DNA from: Lacinutrix algicola | GTDB lineage: Bacteria > Bacteroidota > Bacteroidia > Flavobacteriales > Flavobacteriaceae | Assembly: GCF_001418085.1 (NCBI RefSeq) | Contig: NZ_LIQH01000029.1 | Coordinates: 1-64,000 of the forward strand | Length of the DNA stretch: 64,000 nucleotides | Reading direction: 5' to 3' | In this document: positions 54,972 through 64,000 of the stretch, piece after piece | Layout: the number at the start of each line of letters is the position of its first letter | Position numbering within the stretch: position 1 is the stretch's first letter | Translations under genes and position numbers: made by a program | Notes under the pieces: model-generated | The model's database searches: none | What the model was told of the DNA's origin: nothing | What the model saw: only the letters and a program-made list of their open reading frames with translations

Positions 54972-56431
54972 ATTTATTAATAGACATATTATATAAGGTT
55001 ACTATCAATAGTGTTGTTGGGTCAACAAGCGTATCTATAGGTAATATCCATTTTAACTCAAAAAGTGTTGCAGTAAACGATTTGTTTGTTGCAATAAAAG
55101 GTAGTGTTGTAGATGGGCATAATTATATAGAAAATGCGGTAGAACAAGGTGCTGTTGCTGTAGTTTGCGAGCAGTTGCCTCAGGCTTTGAAAGAAGGTGT
55201 AGCTTATGTTGTTGTGGAGAATTCTAGTTCGGCATTGGCTATTATGGCTTCTAATTATTATGGTAATCCATCATCAAATTTAAGATTGGTTGGTGTTACT
55301 GGAACTAATGGAAAAACTACAATTGCAACTTTGTTGTTTCAGCTATTTAAAAAGGCAGGTTATAAAGTCGGTTTGTTGTCTACTGTTGTTATTAAGGTGG
55401 GTGATAAAGATTATAAAGCTACACATACAACGCCAGATTCTCTAACGATTAACCGTTATTTAAAAGAGATGAATAACGAAGGTGTAGAGTTCTGTTTTAT
55501 GGAAGTGAGTTCTCATGGTATTCATCAAAAACGAACAGAAGGATTAGAGTTTGCGGGTGGAATTTTTACAAATCTTACTCATGATCATTTAGATTATCAC
55601 GACACGTTTGCTGAGTATCGCGACGTTAAAAAAACGTTTTTCGATAACCTTGGAAAAAATGCTTTTGCACTTACAAATGCAGATGATAAAAATGGAGCAG
55701 TAATGCTTCAAAATACTAAGGCGAAACAATATAAATACGGATTAAAAAATTACGCAGATTATAAAGCGCAAATTCTTGAAAATTCCTTTAGCGGAATGTT
55801 GTTAAAAATTAACAATAGTGAGGTTTGGACAAAGTTAATTGGTGGTTTTAATGCTTCGAATGTTTTAGCTATTTACGCTACCGCGGAATTATTAGGACTT
55901 GAAAAAACAGAGATTCTTCGATTAATAAGCTTGTTAGAAAGTGTAAGTGGAAGATTTCAATATTTAATTTCTGAAGGTAAAATAACTGCGATAGTAGATT
56001 ATGCGCATACACCTGATGCTTTAAAAAATGTATTGGAAACTATAAATAGTATTCGTACTAAAAACGAAGAATTAATTACTGTTGTTGGTTGCGGTGGTGA
56101 TAGAGATAAAACAAAGCGACCAAAAATGGGAAACATTGCTTCAGCTTTAAGTACTAAAGCTGTTTTTACAAGCGATAATCCTAGAACTGAAGTGCCAGAA
56201 ACTATAATAGAAGATGTCGAAAAAGGTGTAGAGCCTCAAAACTTCAAGAAAACATTATCAATTGTAGATAGAAAACAGGCTATTAAAACAGCATGTCAAT
56301 TGGCTAATGAAGGAGATATTATATTAATAGCTGGAAAAGGTCATGAAACTTATCAAGAGGTTAATGGTGAGCGTAGCGATTTTGATGATTTTAAAATTGT
56401 AAAAGAATTATTAAAGCAAATGCAGAAGTAG
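54968..56431 (+). CDS. murE: UDP-MurNAc-tripeptide synthetase (meso-DAP adding)
   Basis: The 487-residue Mur ligase has the P-loop GTNGKTT near 114 and THTTPDSLTINR. The motif D403-N-P-R406 (TSDNPRTE) marks meso-diaminopimelate as the third residue. It adds meso-DAP to UDP-MurNAc-Ala-Glu in the cytosol. The GTG start at 54968 overlaps the ftsI stop (GTGA), so translation is coupled. Confidence 0.97.
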   Translation: MNLLIDILYKVTINSVVGSTSVSIGNIHFNSKSVAVNDLFVAIKGSVVDGHNYIENAVEQGAVAVVCEQLPQALKEGVAYVVVENSSSALAIMASNYYGNPSSNLRLVGVTGTNGKTTIATLLFQLFKKAGYKVGLLSTVVIKVGDKDYKATHTTPDSLTINRYLKEMNNEGVEFCFMEVSSHGIHQKRTEGLEFAGGIFTNLTHDHLDYHDTFAEYRDVKKTFFDNLGKNAFALTNADDKNGAVMLQNTKAKQYKYGLKNYADYKAQILENSFSGMLLKINNSEVWTKLIGGFNASNVLAIYATAELLGLEKTEILRLISLLESVSGRFQYLISEGKITAIVDYAHTPDALKNVLETINSIRTKNEELITVVGCGGDRDKTKRPKMGNIASALSTKAVFTSDNPRTEVPETIIEDVEKGVEPQNFKKTLSIVDRKQAIKTACQLANEGDIILIAGKGHETYQEVNGERSDFDDFKIVKELLKQMQK

Positions 56432-56480
56432 TTTGTTGTTTGGCTTAGGCCTTAAATTAAAAAGAAATAAAAAATAAACA

Positions 56481-57713
56481 ATGTTATATTACCTATTCGA
56501 ATATTTAGAAAAACAATTTCAATTAACAGGAGCGAGTGTGTTTCAGTTTATCACGTTTCGTGCTGCCTTGGCAATTATTATGTCGTTGTTGTTTTCTACA
56601 ATTTTTGGAAAAAGAATCATTCGTTTATTACAAAAAATGCAAGTTGGTGAATCGGTTAGAGATTTAGGTTTAGAAGGTCAGGTTGAAAAAGCAGGTACGC
56701 CAACAATGGGTGGGTTAATTATTATTTTTTCAACGTTAATCCCTGTATTGTTATTAGCGAAACTAGAAAATATCTATGTGATAATGCTTATTGTAACTAC
56801 TATTTGGATGGGATTAGTTGGTTTTACAGACGATTATATAAAAGTATTTAAAAAGGATAAAGCGGGATTAAGTGGTAAGTTTAAGGTGTTAGGTCAAGTA
56901 GGTTTAGGCATTTTTGTTGGATCAATAATGTATTTTCATCCAGGTGTAACCATTAAGACTGAAAAAATAAACCCAGTTAATAGTACCGAGTTAATTACTC
57001 AAAATTCAGTTAAAGAATTTAATCCAGAAGAACAGTCTCTTAAAACAACAATACCTTTTGTAAAAGATAATGAATTCGACTACACAAGTATTGTAACATT
57101 GTTTGGAGATGATTATGCAAAGTATGCATGGTTGGTGTTTATTCCTATTGTGATTTTTATTGTAACAGCAGTTTCTAATGGTGCAAATTTAACCGATGGT
57201 ATCGATGGTTTGGCAGCAGGAAGTTCGGCTATAATAGTATTTACACTAGCCATTTTTGCCTTCATTTCTGGAAATATTGTGTTTTCAGATTATCTCAATG
57301 TCATGTTTATTCCTAGGCTTGGAGAGCTTGTGGTGTTTATCGCGGCTTTTGTAGGAGCGTTAATTGGGTTTCTTTGGTATAATACATATCCAGCTCAAGT
57401 GTTTATGGGTGATACGGGTAGTTTAACTATTGGTGGGATTATTGCGGTAATAGCAATTGCGGTTAGAAAAGAGTTGTTAATTCCATTGTTATGTGGAATC
57501 TTTTTTGCTGAATCATTATCGGTAATTCTACAGGTAAGTTGGTTTAAGTATACAAAGAAAAAATATGGTGAGGGTCGACGTATTTTTAAAATGTCGCCTT
57601 TGCATCATCATTATCAAAAAGGAGGATATCACGAAAGTAAAATAGTAACACGTTTTTGGATTGTTGGAATATTTCTGGCTATTTTAACGATAGTTACGCT
57701 TAAGCTGAGGTAA
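56481..57713 (+). CDS. mraY: Phospho-MurNAc-pentapeptide transferase
   Basis: The 410-residue membrane enzyme with about ten helices makes lipid I from UDP-MurNAc-pentapeptide and undecaprenyl phosphate. Catalytic and Mg-binding motifs are [41 protein letters not shown] and [12 protein letters not shown] periplasmic insert of about 40 residues near 150-210 is longer than in E. coli but is common in Bacteroidota. Confidence 0.97.
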   Translation: MLYYLFEYLEKQFQLTGASVFQFITFRAALAIIMSLLFSTIFGKRIIRLLQKMQVGESVRDLGLEGQVEKAGTPTMGGLIIIFSTLIPVLLLAKLENIYVIMLIVTTIWMGLVGFTDDYIKVFKKDKAGLSGKFKVLGQVGLGIFVGSIMYFHPGVTIKTEKINPVNSTELITQNSVKEFNPEEQSLKTTIPFVKDNEFDYTSIVTLFGDDYAKYAWLVFIPIVIFIVTAVSNGANLTDGIDGLAAGSSAIIVFTLAIFAFISGNIVFSDYLNVMFIPRLGELVVFIAAFVGALIGFLWYNTYPAQVFMGDTGSLTIGGIIAVIAIAVRKELLIPLLCGIFFAESLSVILQVSWFKYTKKKYGEGRRIFKMSPLHHHYQKGGYHESKIVTRFWIVGIFLAILTIVTLKLR

Positions 57714-57770
57714 AAGATTACTATTTCTGTTAAGTTAGGAATCTGTAATAAACGAATAAAGTAAATAAAT

Positions 57771-57793
57771 TTCTGCTTTTGCAGGAGTGAGAA
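57771..57793. repeat. Fragment of dispersed repeat between mraY and murD
   Basis: TTTCTGCTTTTGCAGGAGTGAG resembles the ATTCCTGC...GCAGGAATGAC repeat; compare 8431-8454. Confidence 0.4.
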
Positions 57794-57803
57794 GAAAGAA
57801 AAA

Positions 57804-59141
57804 TTGAAAAAACAAAGATTAGCAATATTAGGAGCAGGAGAAAGTGGAGTTGGTACTGCACTTTTAGCAAAAGCGAAAGGTTATGCTGTTTTTGTTTCAG
57901 ATAAAGGAATAATAAAAGAAAAGTACAAAGAAGTTCTTATACATAATGAGATTGAATGGGAAGAGCAACAGCATACAGAGTCTAAGGTTTTAAATGCAGA
58001 TGTTGTAATGAAAAGTCCTGGGATTCCTGATAAAGTAACGTTAATTCAAAAACTTATTAGTAATAAAATTCCAGTTGTTTCAGAAATTGAGTTTGCTTCT
58101 AAATATACAAATGCAACCATTGTTGGAATAACCGGAAGTAACGGTAAAACAACAACGGCATCGCTAGCGCATCATATTCTAAAACAGGAATTAAATGTAG
58201 GTTTAGCTGGTAATATCGGGGATAGTTTTGCAAAACAAGTTTTAGAAGACGATTTTAAAAATTACGTGCTAGAAATTAGCAGTTTTCAATTAGACGGAAT
58301 AGTAGATTTTAGACCAAACATTGCTGTGCTTACCAATATTACACCAGATCACTTAGATCGATACGATTATAAATTTGAAAATTATATCGATTCAAAATTC
58401 AGAATAGCACTAAATCAAACTAAAGAGGATTATTTGATTTATGATGCAGATGACGAAGTGATAAATAAATGGTTAAACGAGAATACTATTCAATCGACAT
58501 TACTACCTTTTTCATTGGTTAAAGCAATTGAAAATGGTGCGTATTTGGACAATGAAAATATAATAATAACAATAGGTAACAATCAAATAATTATGCCAAC
58601 AAAAAATATAGCTTTAGAAGGGAAACACAATGTTAAAAATGCAATGGCTGCATCTACTGTGGCTCATTTGTTAAAAATAAGAAAACAAACTATTCGTGAG
58701 AGTCTGGAGAATTTTCATGGCGTTGAACATCGTTTAGAGCAGGTGCTTAAAATTAACAAAGTGCAGTACATAAACGATTCTAAGGCTACAAATGTAAATG
58801 CTACTTATTATGCATTAGAAAGCATGGGTGCGCCAACAGTTTGGATTGTAGGTGGTGTAGATAAAGGAAATGATTATTCAGGATTATTTCCATTTATAAA
58901 TGAAAAAGTAAAAGCTATTATTTGTTTAGGCATAGACAATGAAAAGCTAATTGAGAGTTTCGGGAATATGGTTGATGTTGTTGTTGAGACGCAATTTATG
59001 AATGAGGCAGTTAAAATTGCATATAAATTAGCAGAGGCAGGTGATAATGTGTTGTTGTCTCCGGCTTGTGCAAGTTTCGATTTGTTTGAAAACTATGAAG
59101 ACAGAGGAAGACAATTTAAAGATGCAGTAAGAAACCTGTAG
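57804..59141 (+). CDS. murD: UDP-MurNAc-L-alanine:D-glutamate ligase
   Basis: The 445-residue Mur ligase has the P-loop GSNGKTTTASLAHH, a Rossmann start AILGAGESGVG, and HRLEQV. It adds D-glutamate (made by MurI at 10214) to UDP-MurNAc-Ala. The start is TTG 57804. A dispersed-repeat fragment lies in the 90-bp spacer behind mraY. Confidence 0.96.
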   Translation: MKKQRLAILGAGESGVGTALLAKAKGYAVFVSDKGIIKEKYKEVLIHNEIEWEEQQHTESKVLNADVVMKSPGIPDKVTLIQKLISNKIPVVSEIEFASKYTNATIVGITGSNGKTTTASLAHHILKQELNVGLAGNIGDSFAKQVLEDDFKNYVLEISSFQLDGIVDFRPNIAVLTNITPDHLDRYDYKFENYIDSKFRIALNQTKEDYLIYDADDEVINKWLNENTIQSTLLPFSLVKAIENGAYLDNENIIITIGNNQIIMPTKNIALEGKHNVKNAMAASTVAHLLKIRKQTIRESLENFHGVEHRLEQVLKINKVQYINDSKATNVNATYYALESMGAPTVWIVGGVDKGNDYSGLFPFINEKVKAIICLGIDNEKLIESFGNMVDVVVETQFMNEAVKIAYKLAEAGDNVLLSPACASFDLFENYEDRGRQFKDAVRNL

Positions 59142-59270
59142 TTATAAATTGTATTTAGAGAGTTTTTTTGTATACAATCTATTGATTTTAAACAAGGTAT
59201 AAATAAGAGTGAAAAATAAATTATTTATAACGCCTAAAAGGGTTATGATAACGTATAATTAAAAGTAGAA

Positions 59271-60473
59271 GTGCAACAAGTATTTAAAAACATAAAAGGA
59301 GATCGATTAATCTGGGCAATAGCTGCTTTGTTAGCTATATTCTCATTCCTTCCTGTGTACAGTGCTGCTAGTAATTTGGTGAATATTGGAGGTAACTCTA
59401 ATACGTTTTCATACTTTATAAAGCATTTTATGCATTTGTTTTTAGGTTTCTCAATAATGTACGGAGTGCATAAGGTGCCCTATCGTTATTTTCGAGGGTT
59501 GTCTATGGTAATGATTCCAATTGTTTTGGTGTTGTTAGTTGTAACAATACTTCAGGGTACTACAATTGAAGGCGCAAATGCTAGTAGATGGATTCATATT
59601 CCATTTGTAAATATGTCTTTTCAAACGTCGACATTAGCATCTGTGGTGTTAATGGTTTATGTGGCAAGGTATATGTCTAAGGTTAAAGATGAAGATGTTC
59701 CTTTTAAGGATTCTATTTTACCACTTTGGGTGCCTGTGTTTTTAGTTTTAATATTAATTTTGCCTTCAAATTTTTCTACTACAGCATTAATGTTTTTAAT
59801 GGTTGTAGTGTTAGTTTTTCTAGGTGGTTATCCAGTAAGGTATTTAGCAGTTATATTGGGTACTGGACTTTTGTCTCTGGTGTTGTTTGTTTTAATAGCT
59901 AAGGCGTTTCCAGATGCTATGCCTAATCGTATTGATACCTGGATGAGTAGGATTGAGAGCTTCTCAGATGATGGAGATACGGAAGCAGATTATCAAATTG
60001 AAAAAGCAAAAATAGCAATAGCTTCAGGAGAATTAACAGGTGTAGGACCAGGAAAAAGTACGCAGAAAAACTTTTTACCTCAATCTTCATCAGATTTTAT
60101 TTTCGCAATTATTATTGAAGAATATGGATTAATTGGAGGTCTGTTTTTAATGGTATTGTATATGTGGTTGTTATTTAGAATTGTAATAGTAGCACAAAAA
60201 TCAGATACTATTTTTGGTAAATTGTTAGTGCTTGGTGTTGGAATTCCAATAGTGTTTCAGGCCATGATAAATATGGCGGTTGCGGTAGAGTTATTTCCTG
60301 TTACAGGTCAAACCTTGCCATTAATTAGTAGTGGAGGTACATCTATTTGGATGACCTGTTTGGCTATAGGTATAATATTGAGTGTAAGTGCTAAGAGAGA
60401 AGAAATAAAAGGGAAAGAGAGCGAAGAAGAAGTTGAACAAAATCCATTAGAAATCCTTTCGGAGGCAATATAA
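59271..60473 (+). CDS. ftsW: Septal peptidoglycan polymerase FtsW
   Basis: The 400-residue SEDS-family protein has about ten membrane helices and signature blocks IHIPFVNMSFQTS, TGVGPGKSTQKNFLPQSSSDFIFAIIIEEYG and LPLISSGGTSIWM. It polymerises glycan strands with FtsI. The start is GTG 59271. It overlaps nothing but is joined to murG: its stop (TAA, 60471-60473) is directly before the murG ATG. Confidence 0.96.
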   Translation: MQQVFKNIKGDRLIWAIAALLAIFSFLPVYSAASNLVNIGGNSNTFSYFIKHFMHLFLGFSIMYGVHKVPYRYFRGLSMVMIPIVLVLLVVTILQGTTIEGANASRWIHIPFVNMSFQTSTLASVVLMVYVARYMSKVKDEDVPFKDSILPLWVPVFLVLILILPSNFSTTALMFLMVVVLVFLGGYPVRYLAVILGTGLLSLVLFVLIAKAFPDAMPNRIDTWMSRIESFSDDGDTEADYQIEKAKIAIASGELTGVGPGKSTQKNFLPQSSSDFIFAIIIEEYGLIGGLFLMVLYMWLLFRIVIVAQKSDTIFGKLLVLGVGIPIVFQAMINMAVAVELFPVTGQTLPLISSGGTSIWMTCLAIGIILSVSAKREEIKGKESEEEVEQNPLEILSEAI

Positions 60474-61568
60474 ATGAGTAATTATAAAATCATATTATCA
60501 GGTGGTGGAACAGGTGGGCATATCTATCCTGCTATTGCTATTGCAAATGAGTTAAAGTTGCGTTTTCCTAATGCAGAGTTTCTTTTTGTCGGAGCAAAAG
60601 ACCGTATGGAAATGGAAAAAGTACCTCAAGCTGGTTATAAAATTAAAGGCTTGTGGATTACTGGAATCGAAAGAAAACTAACGCTTAAAAATTTAATGTT
60701 TCCATTTAAACTTATTAATAGTTTGTGGAATGCAAAAAAAATTATTAAACAATTTAAACCAGATGTTGTGATTGGAACTGGTGGCTTTGCGAGCGGACCA
60801 TTATTGCAGATGGCAGTTTCTAAAGGTGTTCCGAGTTTAATACAGGAGCAGAATTCTTATCCAGGAATTACAAATAAATTACTGTCAAAAAAAGTGCAAA
60901 AAATATGTGTTGCTTATGATGGTTTAGAACGATTTTTTCCTGAAAATAAAATATTAAAAACAGGAAATCCTGTACGTCAAGATTTATTGGCTATTAATTC
61001 GAAAAGAAGTGAGGCAATAAAGTATTTTGGTTTAATTGAAGGAAAAAAAACACTTTTAGTTTTAGGAGGAAGTTTGGGAGCGAAAGCTATAAACGAATTG
61101 TTAAAAAGAGAGTTGGACTTTTTGCAAACGCAACAAGTGCAAATTATCTGGCAAACAGGTAAGTTGTATTATAATGATTATAAAATTAATGGTGACATTA
61201 AAGATGTTCACGTGTATGAATATATTAATAATATGGATTTTGCTTATGCGGCTGCGGATATTATTATTTCAAGAGCCGGTGCAGGTTCCGTTTCAGAGCT
61301 GTGTATAGTTGGGAAACCGGTTATTTTTGTACCTTCTCCTTATGTGGCAGAAGATCATCAGACCAAAAATGCAAAAGCGATTGTAGATGAAAATGCTGCT
61401 CTAATGATTGCACAAGAGGATTTAGAAGTTGATTTTAAAAATAAATTTTCTCAATTAGTAGCTTCCGTTGAAAAACAAAAACAGCTAAGCGATAATATTA
61501 AAAAATTAGCATTGGTAAATGCAACAAAAGAAATAGTTGATGAAGTTGAAAAACTTCTAAAAAAATAA
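60474..61568 (+). CDS. murG: UDP-GlcNAc:lipid I GlcNAc transferase
   Basis: The 364-residue GT-B enzyme converts lipid I to lipid II at the inner face of the membrane. Motifs are [43 protein letters not shown] and [18 protein letters not shown]. Its ATG abuts the ftsW stop. A dispersed repeat separates it from murC. Confidence 0.97.
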   Translation: MSNYKIILSGGGTGGHIYPAIAIANELKLRFPNAEFLFVGAKDRMEMEKVPQAGYKIKGLWITGIERKLTLKNLMFPFKLINSLWNAKKIIKQFKPDVVIGTGGFASGPLLQMAVSKGVPSLIQEQNSYPGITNKLLSKKVQKICVAYDGLERFFPENKILKTGNPVRQDLLAINSKRSEAIKYFGLIEGKKTLLVLGGSLGAKAINELLKRELDFLQTQQVQIIWQTGKLYYNDYKINGDIKDVHVYEYINNMDFAYAAADIIISRAGAGSVSELCIVGKPVIFVPSPYVAEDHQTKNAKAIVDENAALMIAQEDLEVDFKNKFSQLVASVEKQKQLSDNIKKLALVNATKEIVDEVEKLLKK

Positions 61569-61578
61569 AACAAATATT

Positions 61579-61646
61579 GTGTCATTCAGAAGAAGGAACG
61601 ACTGAAGAATCTCAAATTATAGATGCTTCGCTTTGCTCTGAATAAC
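61579..61646. repeat. Dispersed TGTCATTCAGA...TCTGAATAAC inverted repeat
   Basis: Starts GTGTCATTCAGAAGAAGGAA and ends TCTGAATAAC, with GAAGAATCTCA inside and matching arms (CATTCAGA/TCTGAAT). This resembles a well-spread Bacteroidota intergenic repeat. It fills the murG-murC spacer. Confidence 0.55.
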
Positions 61647-61658
61647 AAAAATAAAAAC

Positions 61659-63011
61659 ATGAATTTAAACAACATAAATAACATCTACTTTGTAGGTATT
61701 GGAGGTATTGGGATGAGTGCTATTGCTCGTTATTTCAAAGCCGCTAATAAGCAAGTCGCGGGCTACGATAAAACGAAAACAGACATTACAAATGCCTTAG
61801 AAGACATAGGTATTGGTGTGACTGTTAACGATACTGTTGATGTTATTGAAAGTTTATTTTTAGATTCAGAAAAAACACTAGTTGTTTATACGCCTGCAAT
61901 CCCAAAGGATAATAAGCAACTTAATTATTTTAAAAATAATGGGTTTAAGGTTTTTAAGCGATCGGAGATTTTAGGTCTCATTACAGAAAACACTTTTTGT
62001 TTAGCGGTAGCTGGAACTCATGGAAAGACTACAACTACAAGTATTCTTGGTCATATTATGATGGAGTGTGATGTTCCGTTAACTGCTTTTTTAGGTGGTA
62101 TTAGTGAGAATTATAATTCTAATTTAATATTAAATGGTAATGAGGTAAGTGTTGTAGAAGCAGACGAATTTGATCGTTCTTTTTTAACTTTGTCACCAAA
62201 TTTGGCTTGCATAACATCTATGGATGCAGATCATTTGGATATTTATGGAGATGCTTCAGAGCTAATTAAAACTTTCGAAGATTTCTCAAAAAAATTAAAG
62301 CCAAATGGAAAGCTATTTGTTAAAAATGGTTTGCCTTTAAAAGGAATTACTTATGGTATTGAGGATGATGCGGATTATTCGGCTCAAAATATAAAAATAG
62401 AAAATGGTGTTTATGTGTTTGATGTTAAAACACCAAGTGCATTACTTAAGGGAGTTCAATTTAATCTGCCGGGTAGGCACAATTTGTCTAATGCATTAAT
62501 TGCTTTAGCAATGGCTTTAGAGTATGGTGTGCCAGCAAGTGAGCTTATTAAAGCATTGATATCTTATAAAGGTGTAAAGCGACGTTTTACGTATCAAATA
62601 AAAACGGATGATCTTGTTTTTATAGATGATTATGCGCATCATCCCGAAGAAATAAATGCAGTGCATCAAGCGGTGCGAGAAATGTATCCTAATGATGAAG
62701 TGTTGGCTATTTTTCAACCACACTTATTCTCGAGGACTAAAGATTTTGCAGCAGAGTTTGCTAGTAGTCTTTCGCAATTTAATGAAGTACTTTTGTTGGA
62801 CATTTATCCAGCAAGAGAATTGCCAATTAAAGGCGTGACGTCTAGTTGGTTATTAGATAAAATAGAGAATCCTAATAAAGAATTGATAGAGAAGTCTGAG
62901 ATTATTCAGAAAATAAAAGAAAGTAAGGCTAGAATTATTCTTACAATAGGTGCTGGAGATATAGGTGTAGAAGTGCATAAAATAAAAAAAGCTTTGGTTC
63001 ATGAAAGTTAA
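61659..63011 (+). CDS. murC: UDP-MurNAc:L-alanine ligase
   Basis: About 450 residues from ATG 61659 (MNLNNINNIYFVGIGGIGMSAIA). A frame start at 61623 lies in the dispersed repeat and is rejected. The P-loop GTHGKTTTTS and the VVEADEFDRSF and DDYAHHPEEI motifs are present. It adds L-alanine to UDP-MurNAc as the first stem residue. It overlaps ftsQ by 11 bp. Confidence 0.97.
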   Translation: MNLNNINNIYFVGIGGIGMSAIARYFKAANKQVAGYDKTKTDITNALEDIGIGVTVNDTVDVIESLFLDSEKTLVVYTPAIPKDNKQLNYFKNNGFKVFKRSEILGLITENTFCLAVAGTHGKTTTTSILGHIMMECDVPLTAFLGGISENYNSNLILNGNEVSVVEADEFDRSFLTLSPNLACITSMDADHLDIYGDASELIKTFEDFSKKLKPNGKLFVKNGLPLKGITYGIEDDADYSAQNIKIENGVYVFDVKTPSALLKGVQFNLPGRHNLSNALIALAMALEYGVPASELIKALISYKGVKRRFTYQIKTDDLVFIDDYAHHPEEINAVHQAVREMYPNDEVLAIFQPHLFSRTKDFAAEFASSLSQFNEVLLLDIYPARELPIKGVTSSWLLDKIENPNKELIEKSEIIQKIKESKARIILTIGAGDIGVEVHKIKKALVHES

Positions 63012-63720
63012 TTGGAACTACATAAAAGGTGTTGTGCTGCTTAGTGTGGTCGTGTTTTTGTTTGCTTTTTCTTCAGCTAGAAATGGCAACAGAAAAGTTG
63101 CTAAAACAACTATTGAGTTTGTAGAAGAGCAGAAGCCTTTTATTACGCATGCTACTGTTAGTAAATTGTTAATACAAAATCAGCAACCACTTGCGAGTGT
63201 GCCTAAAGAAACTTTAGATTTACATGCTTTAGAATCTGCCCTGAATGCTAACGCAATGATTGAAAAAGCCCAGATTTATTTAAACGTAAACGGCGACTTT
63301 TCAGCGAAAATCAAACAAAAAGAACCTATTGCAAGAGTTTTAAAATCAGACTCTTACTATTTGGATAGTAAAGGTGGTTACATGCCTTTGTCATCTAATT
63401 TCACTGCGCGAGTGCCGATGGTTACTGGCGAAGTGTCGAAGAAAAACTTAAGCAATGTTTTTGCTATTGCAAGCAGAATAGAGCGTGATGAATTTATGAA
63501 GAAAAATGTTGTCGAGATAATTCAAAATAAAGACATGTCTATCAATTTAAAATTAAGGCGATGTAATTTTATTGTACAATTTGGAAAACTTGAGCATTTA
63601 GATAAAAAAGTAAACAATCTTAAAGCTTTTTTTAAAAAAGCAATTAAAGATAAAAGTTTAGATAAATATAGTAAAGTGAATTTGCAATTTGAAAATCAGG
63701 TTGTTTGCACTAAAGTATAA
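63001..63720 (+). CDS. ftsQ: Cell-division protein FtsQ
   Basis: The 239-residue bitopic protein has one membrane helix (GVVLLSVVVFLFAFSSA) and a periplasmic POTRA-like part (ITHATVSKLL, LDLHALESALNANAMIEKAQIYLN) plus a beta domain. It links FtsL/FtsB to the division ring. Low sequence conservation, but size, topology and place between murC and ftsA are decisive. Confidence 0.9.
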   Translation: MKVNWNYIKGVVLLSVVVFLFAFSSARNGNRKVAKTTIEFVEEQKPFITHATVSKLLIQNQQPLASVPKETLDLHALESALNANAMIEKAQIYLNVNGDFSAKIKQKEPIARVLKSDSYYLDSKGGYMPLSSNFTARVPMVTGEVSKKNLSNVFAIASRIERDEFMKKNVVEIIQNKDMSINLKLRRCNFIVQFGKLEHLDKKVNNLKAFFKKAIKDKSLDKYSKVNLQFENQVVCTKV

Positions 63721-63723
63721 ACT

Positions 63724-64000
63724 ATGGAACAGAATTTAGCAGTTGGATTAGACCTAGGAACCACAAAAATTGTGGCTATGATTGGTCGTAAAAATGAATA
63801 TGGTAAGGTTGAAATTTTAGGCATTGGTAAGTCTAAAAGTTTAGGTATACATCGTGGTGTTGTAAATAATATTACGCAAACAATTCAATCTATTCAATTA
63901 GCTGTTCAAGAAGCGGAAGCAGCAGCAGCTACAAAAATAGAAGGTGTTACAGTGGGTATTGCAGGACAGCATATTCGTAGTTTACAGCATAGTGATTATA
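63724..64000 (+). CDS. ftsA: Cell-division protein FtsA, N-terminal part
   Basis: The frame runs off the right edge after about 92 residues. It starts MEQNLAVGLDLGTTKIVAMIGRK, the actin-fold phosphate-1 loop of FtsA, and continues with a VVNNITQTIQSIQLAVQEAE segment and VTVGIAGQHIRS. FtsA anchors FtsZ to the membrane. It begins three bases after ftsQ. ftsZ is expected just beyond the edge. Confidence 0.95.
   Translation, partial: MEQNLAVGLDLGTTKIVAMIGRKNEYGKVEILGIGKSKSLGIHRGVVNNITQTIQSIQLAVQEAEAAAATKIEGVTVGIAGQHIRSLQHSDY

Overview
The window is a stretch of chromosome from a low-GC member of the Bacteroidota, almost certainly family Flavobacteriaceae. The evidence is a type IX secretion (type B) sorting domain, a PorP/SprF-type outer-membrane protein, tandem OmpH/Skp genes behind bamA, a FolK-deoxynucleoside kinase fusion, Bacteroidota-type promoters (TTTG ... 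TAnnTTTG), few Shine-Dalgarno sites, and many TTG/GTG starts. I cannot name the genus. Nearly everything is core chromosome. I see no prophage, insertion sequence, CRISPR array or integrase.

Layout. 1-3.4 kb: end of a large T9SS-secreted protein, dodecin, an Nfu-type Fe-S scaffold, and a PorP/SprF-like protein. 3.4-5.7 kb: a VWA lipoprotein and a SIMPL-domain exported protein whose gene is split by a frameshift at a slippery A7 run. 5.9-9.2 kb: a TPR/LytS-type sensor kinase, a small lipoprotein and a LytTR response regulator. 9.3-11 kb: gamma carbonic anhydrase, an unknown small protein and murI. 11-18.6 kb (minus strand): CBS protein, nadK, then a DUF6089 protein, uppS, bamA and two ompH genes, which is an envelope-biogenesis block. 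18.6-20.5 kb: pdxJ, an esterase-like hydrolase and a small membrane protein. 20.8-24.3 kb: tig, clpP and clpX, for protein folding and turnover. 24.4-36.3 kb: mixed housekeeping genes (GNAT, GH3-like, DUF2797, rpsU, AsmA, YhhQ, FolK-dNK, an MG2-like exported protein, two methyltransferases). 36.4-39.4 kb: mutS followed by tRNA-Gly and tRNA-Leu. 39.7-40.6 kb: decayed DNA with an internally deleted CPA1 antiporter remnant. 40.7-50.9 kb: a repetitive Ala/Asp-rich lipoprotein, waaA, a DegT-type aminotransferase, galE, lspA, fabD, an FAD oxidoreductase, an RluA-type synthase, engB and a hydrolase. 51.1-64 kb: the dcw cluster mraZ-rsmH-ftsL-ftsI-murE-mraY-murD-ftsW-murG-murC-ftsQ-ftsA, running off the right edge.

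How it fits together. Much of the window builds the cell envelope: MurI, MurE/D/C, MraY, MurG, FtsI and FtsW make septal peptidoglycan; UppS supplies its lipid carrier; BamA and the OmpH chaperones insert outer-membrane proteins; WaaA and LspA serve LPS and lipoproteins. The dcw cluster appears to be governed by MraZ, because three perfect 10-bp repeats with GTGGT cores lie directly upstream of a TATATTTG -7 element.

The observations most worth a second look are the SIMPL gene split exactly at an A-AAA-AAC heptamer in the -1 direction, its pairing with the VWA lipoprotein, the three-fold MraZ operator, the small plug-like lipoprotein inside a two-component locus, the deleted antiporter, and scattered copies of dispersed intergenic repeats. 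I found nothing that I can firmly call a new defence or mobile system.
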